NCBI GenBank assembly: GCA_005787865.1
Contig: SXZN01000259.1
Span: forward strand, 1-10,687
Reading direction: 5' to 3'
Source of the DNA: Opitutaceae bacterium
GTDB taxonomy: Bacteria; Verrucomicrobiota; Verrucomicrobiia; Opitutales; Opitutaceae
Length of the DNA: 10,687 nucleotides
The position numbers and the translations under genes are program-made. The notes under the pieces are model-generated. The model was not told where the DNA came from. It saw only the letters and a program-made list of their open reading frames with translations, and did no database searches. Shown here in pieces: positions 1-6,584 of the stretch. Positions within the stretch are counted from its first letter, which is position 1. The number at the start of each line of letters is the position of its first letter.

Positions 1-501
1 AGTAGCGCTGGCCGGCTGATGCAGAGGCACCAAAATTTCTAGGAGGGGGCTTTGTTCGCTGGCGTCATTATCTAAACCGTATAGTGCGCCCAGAGAAGCG
101 TGCGGCGAGAAGCGCACCACCGGCGCCAGGGCTCGGAGGGTCGGCCACTCACGATCGCTGGGGGTGGGCCGTTCTAGTGTGGTCGGCATGGTGTGGATCG
201 ATTGTCCGCGCTGGTCTAAAACTTGAACGCCGATCACGCCCCGTAGCCGGGAGATCTGGAGGGCCAGAATAACCAATTGCTCGTCATCGCGATGGGCGCC
301 CGTTGGCCCGGTACGGTCAGATTCGAGGGTTTGCTGCATGAGCATGACGGCATGGAGCGATTCGCCTTCGCGGCGGAGAATCTGGGCGCGAAGATCAGCG
401 CGCAACCAACCGGTGATCCCCGCGATGGCTCCTGCCAGCACGAGCGCAATAGCGGCCAAGACTAATCTGGCCGAGGTCGCAAGGCGCGTGGGCTTATTCA
501 T
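1..501 (-). CDS. Membrane-anchored sensor, probable histidine kinase (N-terminus only)
   Basis: The reading frame opens with ATG at 499-501 on the minus strand and stays open for 167 codons to the window edge, so the C-terminal part is missing. The N-terminus is short and basic (MNKPTRLATSAR). A hydrophobic helix follows at roughly residues 13-33, then a charged helical stretch containing LRREGESLHAVMLMQQ, then a predicted extracytoplasmic region with a GVQVLDQRG segment like the beta strands of PAS/Cache-type sensors. A single membrane anchor followed by such a region is typical of sensor histidine kinases, but no HisKA or ATPase domain lies in the window, so kinase identity is inferred. Only 8 nt separate it from the stop of the upstream barrel gene, which implies cotranscription. 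A two-component regulator is encoded upstream on the same strand and could be its partner. It could also be another sensor type, such as a cyclase or chemoreceptor. Confidence 0.6.
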   Translation of the reverse strand, partial: MNKPTRLATSARLVLAAIALVLAGAIAGITGWLRADLRAQILRREGESLHAVMLMQQTLESDRTGPTGAHRDDEQLVILALQISRLRGVIGVQVLDQRGQSIHTMPTTLERPTPSDREWPTLRALAPVVRFSPHASLGALYGLDNDASEQSPLLEILVPLHQPASAT

Positions 502-509
502 TCCGCTGG

Positions 510-1706
510 CTAGTCTAGGCCTAAATTATCCCAACTCCACGACAAACCGACATAACTGGTATTAATGCGAAAGCGCGAGCGGTCGTCGTTAGAAAGGGCG
601 CGCTCAGTTTCATAATAGCCGACCAGAGCCCAAGCCGCATTCAGACGACGGGTGATGGCCAAGCTCAAGCGGTATTCCTCTTTGTGGCGATTTTCGGGGG
701 TGATGCCAATCCCTACGAGTTGAACCGGAAAATCATAACGCGTGGCACTCGCTGCGCCGCGGCACTCCCAGGCGGCCTTTTTCCAAACAAGACTGGCGGT
801 GAGCTGCTGTTGGGTGAAATTAAAATAGCCGCTGCCGTTATCCTGGTTTTTGATGTGTAAGGCGGTGAGACTGCCGCGCCAGAATTTAAATTTATTGGGC
901 GCTAGGCTCAGGTTGAGCCTGATTTCGTTTTGATGAACCTTGAGGCGGGAGCCCGTGAGGGGTCGACCGGCTGCCGTATATTGCTCGCGGGAATCATGGG
1001 AGCGCCAGCGCTCGGCGCCGCTGATACTCAATTCAGTGCCGGCCTGGTTGTGCCAACCCAGAGAAAAATTGCCTTCACCTTCCGTGTAGCCGTCGAGGTT
1101 TTCCGCGTAATGATCCTGTCGGCCGCTCGCTTGGGCTTCTGCCCACCAAGATTCGGTAAAATTCCAGCGCGCATTCGGCGTGAGCGTGAAGCCGGTGACT
1201 TTTAAAAGAGCGGTATCGCGGCTAATCTCAGTAGTGGATACATCAAATACTTGGTCGTGATGGTAGCCTTGGGCCTGCAGACCCGTTTTGAAGTCGGTCG
1301 TCGGCTGCCAGCGCAACTGCGTGGTGAGAAAAGCCGAACGTTCATGATCGGTCGTCTCGGCCGAGAAGTAGCGAGTCTCTACGATATCAAAAAAAGCAAA
1401 GCCATCCCATCCCTGGGTCGGCAAGCGCAGCAGCATGGCCTCGACCTCGCCTCGCAGAAAACCACTGCGCTCGGGCTGCGTGGAGCTTAAGCTGACGTTG
1501 TCACGATAACCTAGGGCGGCGCTGCTCTCAGTGGACAGACTCCACGTGGGGATCTTTAGCGCCGCGGCCAAATTTTTGAGCTGATTAGCCGCCGTCTCCT
1601 CCGCCCAGCTCGGCGCCGCCAGTAGCACAAAAATAAACAACCGCGGCAGGTAGGATGCGACTCGCTGAGACCAGAAGGCAGGTAGGGGCATCAGACGTGA
1701 GTGCAT
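510..1706 (-). CDS. Probable outer-membrane beta-barrel protein, exported
   Basis: This is a 398-residue protein with a plausible signal peptide: basic residues early, a hydrophobic core LFIFVLLAAP at about 23-32, and an AxA-like cleavage context ending PSWA before E36. After residue 50 the sequence is dominated by short segments with alternating polar and aromatic or hydrophobic residues (for example GFAFFDIVETRYFSAE, TQLRWQPTTDFKTGLQAQGY and RLSLAITRRLNAAWALVGYY). Polar turns separate them, a pattern typical of transmembrane beta strands. The C-terminus ends in YVGLSWSWDNLGLD, so the last strand-like segment is not terminated by the usual Phe. No specific family was recognised, and porin, adhesin and scaffold roles are equally open. 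The ATG at 1706 gives a complete signal peptide. The gene lies 27 nt downstream of a strong terminator and 8 nt upstream of the sensor gene, so it probably heads or shares that transcript. Confidence 0.7.
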   Translation of the reverse strand: MHSRLMPLPAFWSQRVASYLPRLFIFVLLAAPSWAEETAANQLKNLAAALKIPTWSLSTESSAALGYRDNVSLSSTQPERSGFLRGEVEAMLLRLPTQGWDGFAFFDIVETRYFSAETTDHERSAFLTTQLRWQPTTDFKTGLQAQGYHHDQVFDVSTTEISRDTALLKVTGFTLTPNARWNFTESWWAEAQASGRQDHYAENLDGYTEGEGNFSLGWHNQAGTELSISGAERWRSHDSREQYTAAGRPLTGSRLKVHQNEIRLNLSLAPNKFKFWRGSLTALHIKNQDNGSGYFNFTQQQLTASLVWKKAAWECRGAASATRYDFPVQLVGIGITPENRHKEEYRLSLAITRRLNAAWALVGYYETERALSNDDRSRFRINTSYVGLSWSWDNLGLD

Positions 1707-1733
1707 AAAGTCTAGGTTGATGCGGCAAGAGGC

Positions 1734-1765
1734 AAAAAAACCGACGCCCTACAACAGGGCGTCGG
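1734..1765 (-). terminator. Rho-independent terminator after the small secreted protein gene
   Basis: A perfect 10-bp GC-rich stem (CCGACGCCCT with AGGGCGTCGG) closes a 5-nt loop. Read on the minus strand it is followed at once by a run of seven T (1740-1734). It lies 35 nt after the stop of the small secreted protein gene. It also lies only 27 nt before the ATG of the barrel gene, which leaves little room for a separate downstream promoter. Confidence 0.9.
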
Positions 1766-1799
1766 TGAAGAAAACAAATGAGCCGAGATGATTTATCGT

Positions 1800-2162
1800 T
1801 TAGCCACCGGAAGGCTTGCTGTGCTGTTGGTCGCGCCGGGCCTTGATCGCATCGCGAATAGCCTTGGCCAATTCGCGTTGATCCTTCTGGTGTGCCACCA
1901 TGATGTCATGGAGGGTGGCCTTTATGGCCTCGATATCTTTGGGCGAAGCATTTTTCAAGAGCTCCAAAGTGGCCTTGCGGGCCTTGAGGAAGGTTTTCGT
2001 TGTGTCGCGATGAGCGGCGACGATGGCCTGAATAGCTGGCCCAAGTTTCGAAATGTCGACGGTGGGTTTAGCCGGAGCCGGAGCGGTCTGAGCCGATGCG
2101 GTGAGAGCGCTGCCGGCGATAACCAGCGCGCTGAGAATCGATCTGAGGAGGGTTGTTTTCAT
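1800..2162 (-). CDS. Small secreted alpha-helical protein, function unknown
   Basis: This is a 120-residue protein. A clear Sec signal peptide occupies residues 1-25 (MKTTLLRSILSALVIAGSAL, ending TASAQ, with cleavage likely before or after Q25). A short Ala/Pro linker (TAPAPAKP) follows. The rest is almost entirely charged helix: LGPAIQAIVAAHRDTTKTFL at about 40-59, then a Lys/Arg/Glu-rich pair of helices up to AIKARRDQQ. There are no cysteines, and no metal or enzymatic motif was recognised. The build loosely recalls small periplasmic helical stress proteins such as Spy/CpxP, but the LTxxQ signature is absent, so that comparison is only structural. The gene stands alone between an AT-rich regulatory region and a strong terminator, so it should form its own short abundant mRNA. 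A possible sigma-54 promoter and the adjacent sigma-54 activator gene suggest it is a target of that regulator. Confidence 0.8.
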   Translation of the reverse strand: MKTTLLRSILSALVIAGSALTASAQTAPAPAKPTVDISKLGPAIQAIVAAHRDTTKTFLKARKATLELLKNASPKDIEAIKATLHDIMVAHQKDQRELAKAIRDAIKARRDQQHSKPSGG

Positions 2163-2347
2163 GGATGATTTTATTTTGAGGGTGAATGATTAATAACCGA
2201 CAGTCCCTAGCTGTTAGCGTGATGCATGCCATGTTCTTTTATAAAACGTATCATGCTGTGGAACAATATTATATAATATAATCTAGCGATCGCCTGTTTT
2301 TAAAAAATGGAATTAATTCCCAATTTAATCTGATTGGTTGGGGGATT
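2163..2347. promoter_or_regulatory. AT-rich intergenic region with palindromes, possible activator sites
   Basis: This gap is much richer in A/T than its neighbours. It contains several perfect palindromes: TTTTATAAAA (2237-2246), ATATTATATAATAT (2266-2279), GCGATCGC (2286-2293) and GGAATTAATTCC (2309-2320). The last is centred about 110 bp upstream of the start point implied by the candidate sigma-54 promoter, within the usual range for an enhancer-binding activator. TATAAT hexamers occur on both strands inside 2266-2279 and could serve as an ordinary -10 box, but no good -35 was seen. No convincing terminator for the regulator gene was found here. Confidence 0.45.
2216..2231 (-). promoter_or_regulatory. 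Candidate sigma-54 (-24/-12) promoter
   Basis: On the minus strand the sequence is TGGCATGCATCACGCT. Compared with the consensus TGGCACG-N4-TTGCA, the -24 half matches 6 of 7 positions. The invariant GG and GC doublets are exactly 12 nt apart, but the TT of the -12 half is AC here. The implied start point near 2205 would give a leader of about 43 nt to the small secreted protein gene. The neighbouring gene encodes a sigma-54-dependent activator, which supports the assignment. The weak -12 half keeps confidence low. Confidence 0.4.
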
Positions 2348-3760
2348 TTAACCAAGATCACTTTGCTGAGCTGACGACTTCATGCGGTAACGCACGTAAT
2401 CTCGCGCGACCCCTAATAAGCGGGCCGCGGCGGAGACATTGCCGTCACTTTGCTGCAGCGCTTGGGCCACCATTTGGTCGATGGTTGCTTCTAGGGAGAA
2501 GCCGGTTTCAGGAAAAGCAAAACCGGGTTGGCCCCAGCCGCGATGGGGTTGTGCGGTGGCTGCGTCGCGCGGAAGACCGGCAAAATCAAGTGAGTTGCCC
2601 GCTGAGCCAAAGACTAAGGCGCGCTCAATTTCGTGGGCCAATTCGCGCACGTTGCCCGGCCAGCGGTGCGCGCGCAAGCGGCGGCGGCCTTCGGCGGGAA
2701 TGGTGCGTACTTTCATTCCATATTGCCGGCCAATTTTTTCGGTCAGCTGCTCAGCCAAGGCGATAATATCTTCCCCGCGCTCCCGCAGGGGCGGGATTTG
2801 CACGCGAAATAAATCAAGTCGTTGCAGTAGATCCTCCCGGAAACGCCCGGCCGCGACGAGGTCCCGCAAATCAGCGTTGGTGGCCGCGATGATGCGCAGG
2901 TTGACTGGCTTCATGCGATTCGAGCCCACGCGGCGAATGACATGATCTTCGATCGCCGTCAGCACTTTGCTCTGAAGAGCCGGCGACAGGCTGGGCAATT
3001 CATCAAGAAATAAGGTGCCGCCTTCCGCCGCTTCCATCAATCCGATGCGCGTGGCCGAGGCGTCGGTAAAGGCGCCGCGTTCGTGGCCGAAAAGTTCGGA
3101 CTCTGCGAGGGCCTCGGGTAGGGCTGAGCAGTTTACCTCGATCAAGGGGCCCTGGGCGCGGGGGCCATGCCGGTGTAGCCAACGCGCGAAGGCCGTTTTG
3201 CCGGCGCCGGTCTCGCCCTCGATCAACACCGGCGGCAGATGGCCTTCGCGGCGCCGATCGGCTTCAACGATTTTTTTTAACTGCAGTTCGACCGCAGCTA
3301 AGCTCTGCCCAAAAAAAAGATCGGGGTCATGCGCCCGATTGAGCCCTTGGCCCTGACGAAATTCTTCGGCGCGCTGGTGCTGCTGCGCCTGACGCGCGCG
3401 TTCGATGCGTAGGGGCAATTCTTCGAGCTCAAACGGCTTGACGAGATAATCCGCCGCCCCGAGGCGCATCGCTTCAACGGCCCCCGCGACGCCGCCCCCA
3501 GCCGTCATCACTAGCGTCACGGTGGCGGCGGGAATACATTGGCGCTTGCACAGATCGGTGCCGAGCCCGTCGGGCAAATTGACGTCCAGCAATGCTACAT
3601 CGAAATCTAGGGTGGTGAGCGCTTTTTCCGCTTCATGTAAGTTCGGCGCGGCGGTGACCTCCGCCCCCAGTCCTTCTAAGAAACTGGTAAAGCGCCGGCG
3701 CAGCAAAGGCTCATCTTCCACCACAAGGATGCGCAAACTATGCAGTCTTTTTTTGGCCAT
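2348..3760 (-). CDS. NtrC-family sigma-54-dependent response regulator
   Basis: This is a 470-residue protein with three domains. The receiver (about 10-125) has the acidic pair E15/D16, phospho-acceptor D59 in LLDVNLPDG, T86 and K108 in YLVKPF. The sigma-54 activation AAA+ domain (about 150-380) has Walker A GETGAGKT (182-189), Walker B GGTLFLDE (247-254) and the arginine-rich LRERGEDI segment. The C-terminal Fis-type helix-turn-helix has NVSAAARLLGVARDYVRYRM. The sigma-54-contacting loop reads GAFTDA (229-234) instead of the canonical GAFTGA. In this family, phosphorylation by a sensor kinase triggers ATP-driven remodelling of sigma-54 holoenzyme bound at -24/-12 promoters. The ATG at 3758-3760 places the receiver at the normal distance from the N-terminus. 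There is no Shine-Dalgarno sequence. The partner kinase is not adjacent, but the truncated sensor gene at the left edge is a candidate. Likely targets are the secreted protein and barrel genes downstream. Confidence 0.95.
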   Translation of the reverse strand: MAKKRLHSLRILVVEDEPLLRRRFTSFLEGLGAEVTAAPNLHEAEKALTTLDFDVALLDVNLPDGLGTDLCKRQCIPAATVTLVMTAGGGVAGAVEAMRLGAADYLVKPFELEELPLRIERARQAQQHQRAEEFRQGQGLNRAHDPDLFFGQSLAAVELQLKKIVEADRRREGHLPPVLIEGETGAGKTAFARWLHRHGPRAQGPLIEVNCSALPEALAESELFGHERGAFTDASATRIGLMEAAEGGTLFLDELPSLSPALQSKVLTAIEDHVIRRVGSNRMKPVNLRIIAATNADLRDLVAAGRFREDLLQRLDLFRVQIPPLRERGEDIIALAEQLTEKIGRQYGMKVRTIPAEGRRRLRAHRWPGNVRELAHEIERALVFGSAGNSLDFAGLPRDAATAQPHRGWGQPGFAFPETGFSLEATIDQMVAQALQQSDGNVSAAARLLGVARDYVRYRMKSSAQQSDLG

Positions 3761-3940
3761 GGGGAGGTGACTTAAGCCTCTTCATTGGGCTCTTCCCTAA
3801 AATGGGTAAATCAAAATCGTCGACTAGTCCGCAGCGTGCGGCCCGGCGTCGGTCGCTTGGGCGGCGCGCCTGAAGTTAGCTTGATCATGCCATCGGCTCC
3901 ACGCACATTTTCGCGGAGATCTGCGGAGGCTTGCGCTCAT

Positions 3941-3946
3941 TATAAT
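3941..3946 (+). promoter_or_regulatory. Candidate sigma-70 -10 box for the isomerase-like gene
   Basis: A perfect TATAAT hexamer lies 22 nt upstream of the ATG of the isomerase-like gene. A start point near 3953 would leave a short leader of about 15 nt. The region 17 bp further upstream (around 3918-3923, GATCTG) is a poor -35 match. The 208-bp gap between this gene and the divergent response regulator gene shows no other clear signal. Confidence 0.45.
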
Positions 3947-3968
3947 ATTCTAGTGGGTTGGGCGCACG

Positions 3969-5594
3969 ATGTCTCGTTCCTCTTCTCCTGTGTTGCTCGT
4001 GGCCAATGGCGACTTACGTCAAACGGCTAATCAAGCTTGCTGGCCCGCGCAATTGGCGGTCGAAAAAAAACTTGCTCAAGCCGTCGCCCAATCGGGCGGT
4101 CGGCTCGTGCGGGCGCATCCCTACAAGCCGAAGGTTAAGCACGGCTTTATCTCTTCGCAAAAAGAAGGGCTCGCCCTTTTTGCCGAGCTCGAGCCGACGG
4201 CCCCGCTGATTATTGCGGAAGCGGTCTGGCAATATTCGCATCATTTACTCGGTGGCCTACTGACACACCGCGGGCCGATTTTGACGGTGGCAAACTGGAG
4301 CGGCCAGTGGCCGGGGTTAGTGGGCATGCTGAACCTCAACGGTTCGCTGACCAAGGCCGGCGTGAAATATTCGACGCTCTGGAGCGACAATTTTGATGAT
4401 GAATATTTTTTAACGGGCCTAGCTCGTTGGCTGAAGACGGGGGTGACGACGCATCGCACGCCACACGTGCGCGCTTACGCCAAGGCGGCGGTGCCGGCCA
4501 AGGCAAAGAGCGTGGCCCAGAAAATCGCGACGGATCTGCGCACGCGGAAATCCATCATGGGTATTTTCGATGAAGGCTGCATGGGCATGTACAACGCCAT
4601 CATTCCCGATGATTTGCTTTATCAGGTGGGCGTTTGCAAAGAGCGCCTCTCGCAGTCAGCGCTCTATTATGGCGCCACGCAGGTGACGAACAAAGAGGCA
4701 CAGGCAGTTTTCAATTGGTACGTTAAGCAAGGGTTCACTTTTCACTTGGGCCGCAATGAAGCGACCGAGCTCACTAAAAATCAGGTATTGTGGCAGTGCA
4801 AAACCTACATCGCCGCTTGCCGCATCGCTGATGAATTTGGCTGCGAGACGATTGGGATTCAATATCAGCAAGGCTTGAAGGATTTATTGCCGGCTTCCGA
4901 CTTGGTGGAAGGCACGCTTAATTCCACCGATCGTCCGCCCGTGAAAAATGCCGCGGGTAAAGTCATTCGTCCCGGTCAGCCCATTGTGCATTTCAATGAA
5001 GTGGATGAGTGTGCTGGTCTTGATGGTTTGTTTACCAACCGCGTGCACGCGGCCCTTGGCCAGCCCAAAGCGAATACGCTCCATGATTTGCGCTGGGGTG
5101 ATTGGGATAAATCGGGAACCACGAAAGATTATGTCTGGGTCTTTCTCATTTCCGGCAGTGCGCCCGCTGATCACCACATCGGCGGTTGGGCGGGCTCGGA
5201 TTCACACCGGCAGCCTCCGATGTATTTCCGGTTGGGCGGTGGTTCGTTGCGCGGGATTGCGAAGCCGGGCGAGATCGTCTGGAGTCGAGTTTTTGTCCAA
5301 GGGGGTAAACTCAAAATGGATCTCGGCCGAGCTCAGGTCGTCAGTTTGCCGCGGGCGGAAACTGAGCGGCGTTGGCAAGAGACCACTCCCCAATGGCCGA
5401 TCATGCATGCGGTGACTTATGGTGTGACGCGCGATCTGATGATGGCGCGGCATCAGGCCAATCACATTCAAGTCGCCTATGCGAATTCCGCCGCCGCGGC
5501 TGATTTAGCGGCTTACACCAAGGCCGCCTTGGCCGCTCAGCTGGGGATCGAGGTTTCTTTTTGCGGGACCAAGGCTAACGGGACGGCTTTTTAA
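3969..5594 (+). CDS. L-fucose isomerase-family protein
   Basis: This is a 541-residue protein that resembles the large L-fucose/L-arabinose isomerase fold family seen in Verrucomicrobia and Planctomycetes, which in known members interconverts aldoses and ketoses using a divalent metal. Supporting segments are the N-terminal VLLVANGD strand and turn, the central ILTVANWSGQWPGLVGMLN (104-122) and the MGIFDEGCMGMYNAIIPDD region (197-215). Further support comes from the acidic cluster HFNEVDECAGLD (341-352) and the late His-rich stretch ARHQANHI (493-500), which would suit a metal or active site. I could not map the three Mn2+ ligands of E. coli FucI residue by residue, so the substrate is open and a non-sugar role is possible. 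No signal peptide is present, so it is cytoplasmic. The ATG at 3969 follows the TATAAT box. It stands alone, converges on the reductase-like gene, and has no neighbouring kinase, aldolase or transporter. Confidence 0.7.
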   Translation: MSRSSSPVLLVANGDLRQTANQACWPAQLAVEKKLAQAVAQSGGRLVRAHPYKPKVKHGFISSQKEGLALFAELEPTAPLIIAEAVWQYSHHLLGGLLTHRGPILTVANWSGQWPGLVGMLNLNGSLTKAGVKYSTLWSDNFDDEYFLTGLARWLKTGVTTHRTPHVRAYAKAAVPAKAKSVAQKIATDLRTRKSIMGIFDEGCMGMYNAIIPDDLLYQVGVCKERLSQSALYYGATQVTNKEAQAVFNWYVKQGFTFHLGRNEATELTKNQVLWQCKTYIAACRIADEFGCETIGIQYQQGLKDLLPASDLVEGTLNSTDRPPVKNAAGKVIRPGQPIVHFNEVDECAGLDGLFTNRVHAALGQPKANTLHDLRWGDWDKSGTTKDYVWVFLISGSAPADHHIGGWAGSDSHRQPPMYFRLGGGSLRGIAKPGEIVWSRVFVQGGKLKMDLGRAQVVSLPRAETERRWQETTPQWPIMHAVTYGVTRDLMMARHQANHIQVAYANSAAAADLAAYTKAALAAQLGIEVSFCGTKANGTAF

Positions 5595-5689
5595 TTCTGC
5601 GCCCCGCGCGCGACAATTTTTCGCAAGGCGCTCAAGCCGACCGCCGCGGCGCTGAGTTTATGCTTAGGCAGATTTCCGCAGCAATGCTG

Positions 5690-6496
5690 TCACTCTTGGG
5701 CGACCGGCATGACCTTAAGCGATTCAAGCCAGGCCGCAGATTGCTCCAGCCCACCAAAGGGATAAAGATGAAAGCGGTCGGTGCCTTCAACCGCGTGCAC
5801 AAACAATTCGGGCTTATTCGGCATCAGGAGCCGGCTGAGGCTTAAGCCGTGTTTGCCCATAAAATCCATCGAGGCCTTAACGCCGCAGGTCTGCGCATAT
5901 TTCAGCAGCGTTTTTAGTGAAGCGGGGCCGGCAACACCTACGGCCACCGTTTCGGTAAGGCCCGAGGTGCGCAGGGCCATGAGGAAGGCGCTCACCGGCT
6001 GGGGGGAGAAACTCCATTGCGTGACGATCTCTAAACCAAGTTTGGCGGTGCGGAGAAATTGGACCTTTTTTTCTAGGCTCTGGCGGGAATGGGGATCATC
6101 GGGATTACCCTCGGGGTGACCGGCCAGGCCAATGACGCTTAAGCTGGTTCGCGCAAATGCTTTTGACTGCAGCAGATCTAGGGTGTGCGCGAAGGGGCCA
6201 GCTGACTGGCTGGCTCCACCGGCCAGTAATAACGCCTTGCGAACGCCCAGCTGTTCGATTTTCCGCAAAAATCCATCAAGTTCAGCCTCACTTTTAAATG
6301 CCCGGGCCGCGATATGTGGTACGGGGATAAACCCTTGATCAGTGAGCGATGCGATCGCCGCGAGCGACGTTTTGATCTCCGATCCTGGAATCATGGTCAC
6401 GAAAATTTCCTCGACCAATCCGCGCACTAACGTCGCACGGTGTGCGTGCGTGGGGACAACCTCAAGGCTCCAGCGGTACGGGGATCGGTTGGGCAT
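5690..6496 (-). CDS. metF: Methylenetetrahydrofolate reductase-like protein
   Basis: This is a 268-residue protein, slightly shorter than the usual 280-300 of bacterial MetF. Family landmarks appear in order: WSLEVVP (9-15, with E12 matching the catalytic Glu of the SFEFFPP motif), GFIPVPHIAARAF (55-67), GVRKALLLAGG (84-94), VIGLAGHPEGNP (121-132), a TQW segment with Q160 matching the conserved folate-contacting Gln, and FHLYPFGG (242-249). The Asp expected just after the LLLAGG strand (Asp120 in E. coli, beside the flavin) is absent; the sequence reads GGASQ. It is encoded 88 nt downstream of the LigM-like gene on the same strand. The expected role is FAD-dependent oxidation of the 5-methyl-THF produced by that demethylase to 5,10-methylene-THF, rather than methionine synthesis. 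The ATG at 6494-6496 gives a normal N-terminus and no Shine-Dalgarno is visible. No clear terminator was seen in the 95-bp convergent gap with the isomerase-like gene. Confidence 0.85.
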   Translation of the reverse strand: MPNRSPYRWSLEVVPTHAHRATLVRGLVEEIFVTMIPGSEIKTSLAAIASLTDQGFIPVPHIAARAFKSEAELDGFLRKIEQLGVRKALLLAGGASQSAGPFAHTLDLLQSKAFARTSLSVIGLAGHPEGNPDDPHSRQSLEKKVQFLRTAKLGLEIVTQWSFSPQPVSAFLMALRTSGLTETVAVGVAGPASLKTLLKYAQTCGVKASMDFMGKHGLSLSRLLMPNKPELFVHAVEGTDRFHLYPFGGLEQSAAWLESLKVMPVAQE

Positions 6497-6584
6497 GATG
6501 AATCGCGCTTGGCGGTATATCTGAGCAGCCGGCGGTTAAGCGAAAGAGTTGGGGCAAAAATTTCTGCTGATCGGGCCAGCGCGG

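Noticed and set aside
2439..2945. 168-codon plus-strand ORF opposite the response regulator gene
   Set aside because: It lies wholly antisense to a well-supported three-domain protein, and its Arg/Ser-rich composition is typical of a shadow frame.
3747..3757. GGGGAGGTGA-like sequence next to the regulator start
   Set aside because: It resembles a Shine-Dalgarno only on the plus strand, while the gene is on the minus strand. There it reads TCACCTCC, so it cannot serve as its ribosome binding site.
4948..5415. 155-codon plus-strand ORF in another frame of the isomerase-like gene
   Set aside because: It overlaps a conserved-looking 541-residue gene in a different frame, and its translation looks random.
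5595..5689. Bidirectional terminator between the convergent isomerase-like and reductase-like genes
   Set aside because: Only short, interrupted GC inverted repeats were seen, without T-runs on either side.
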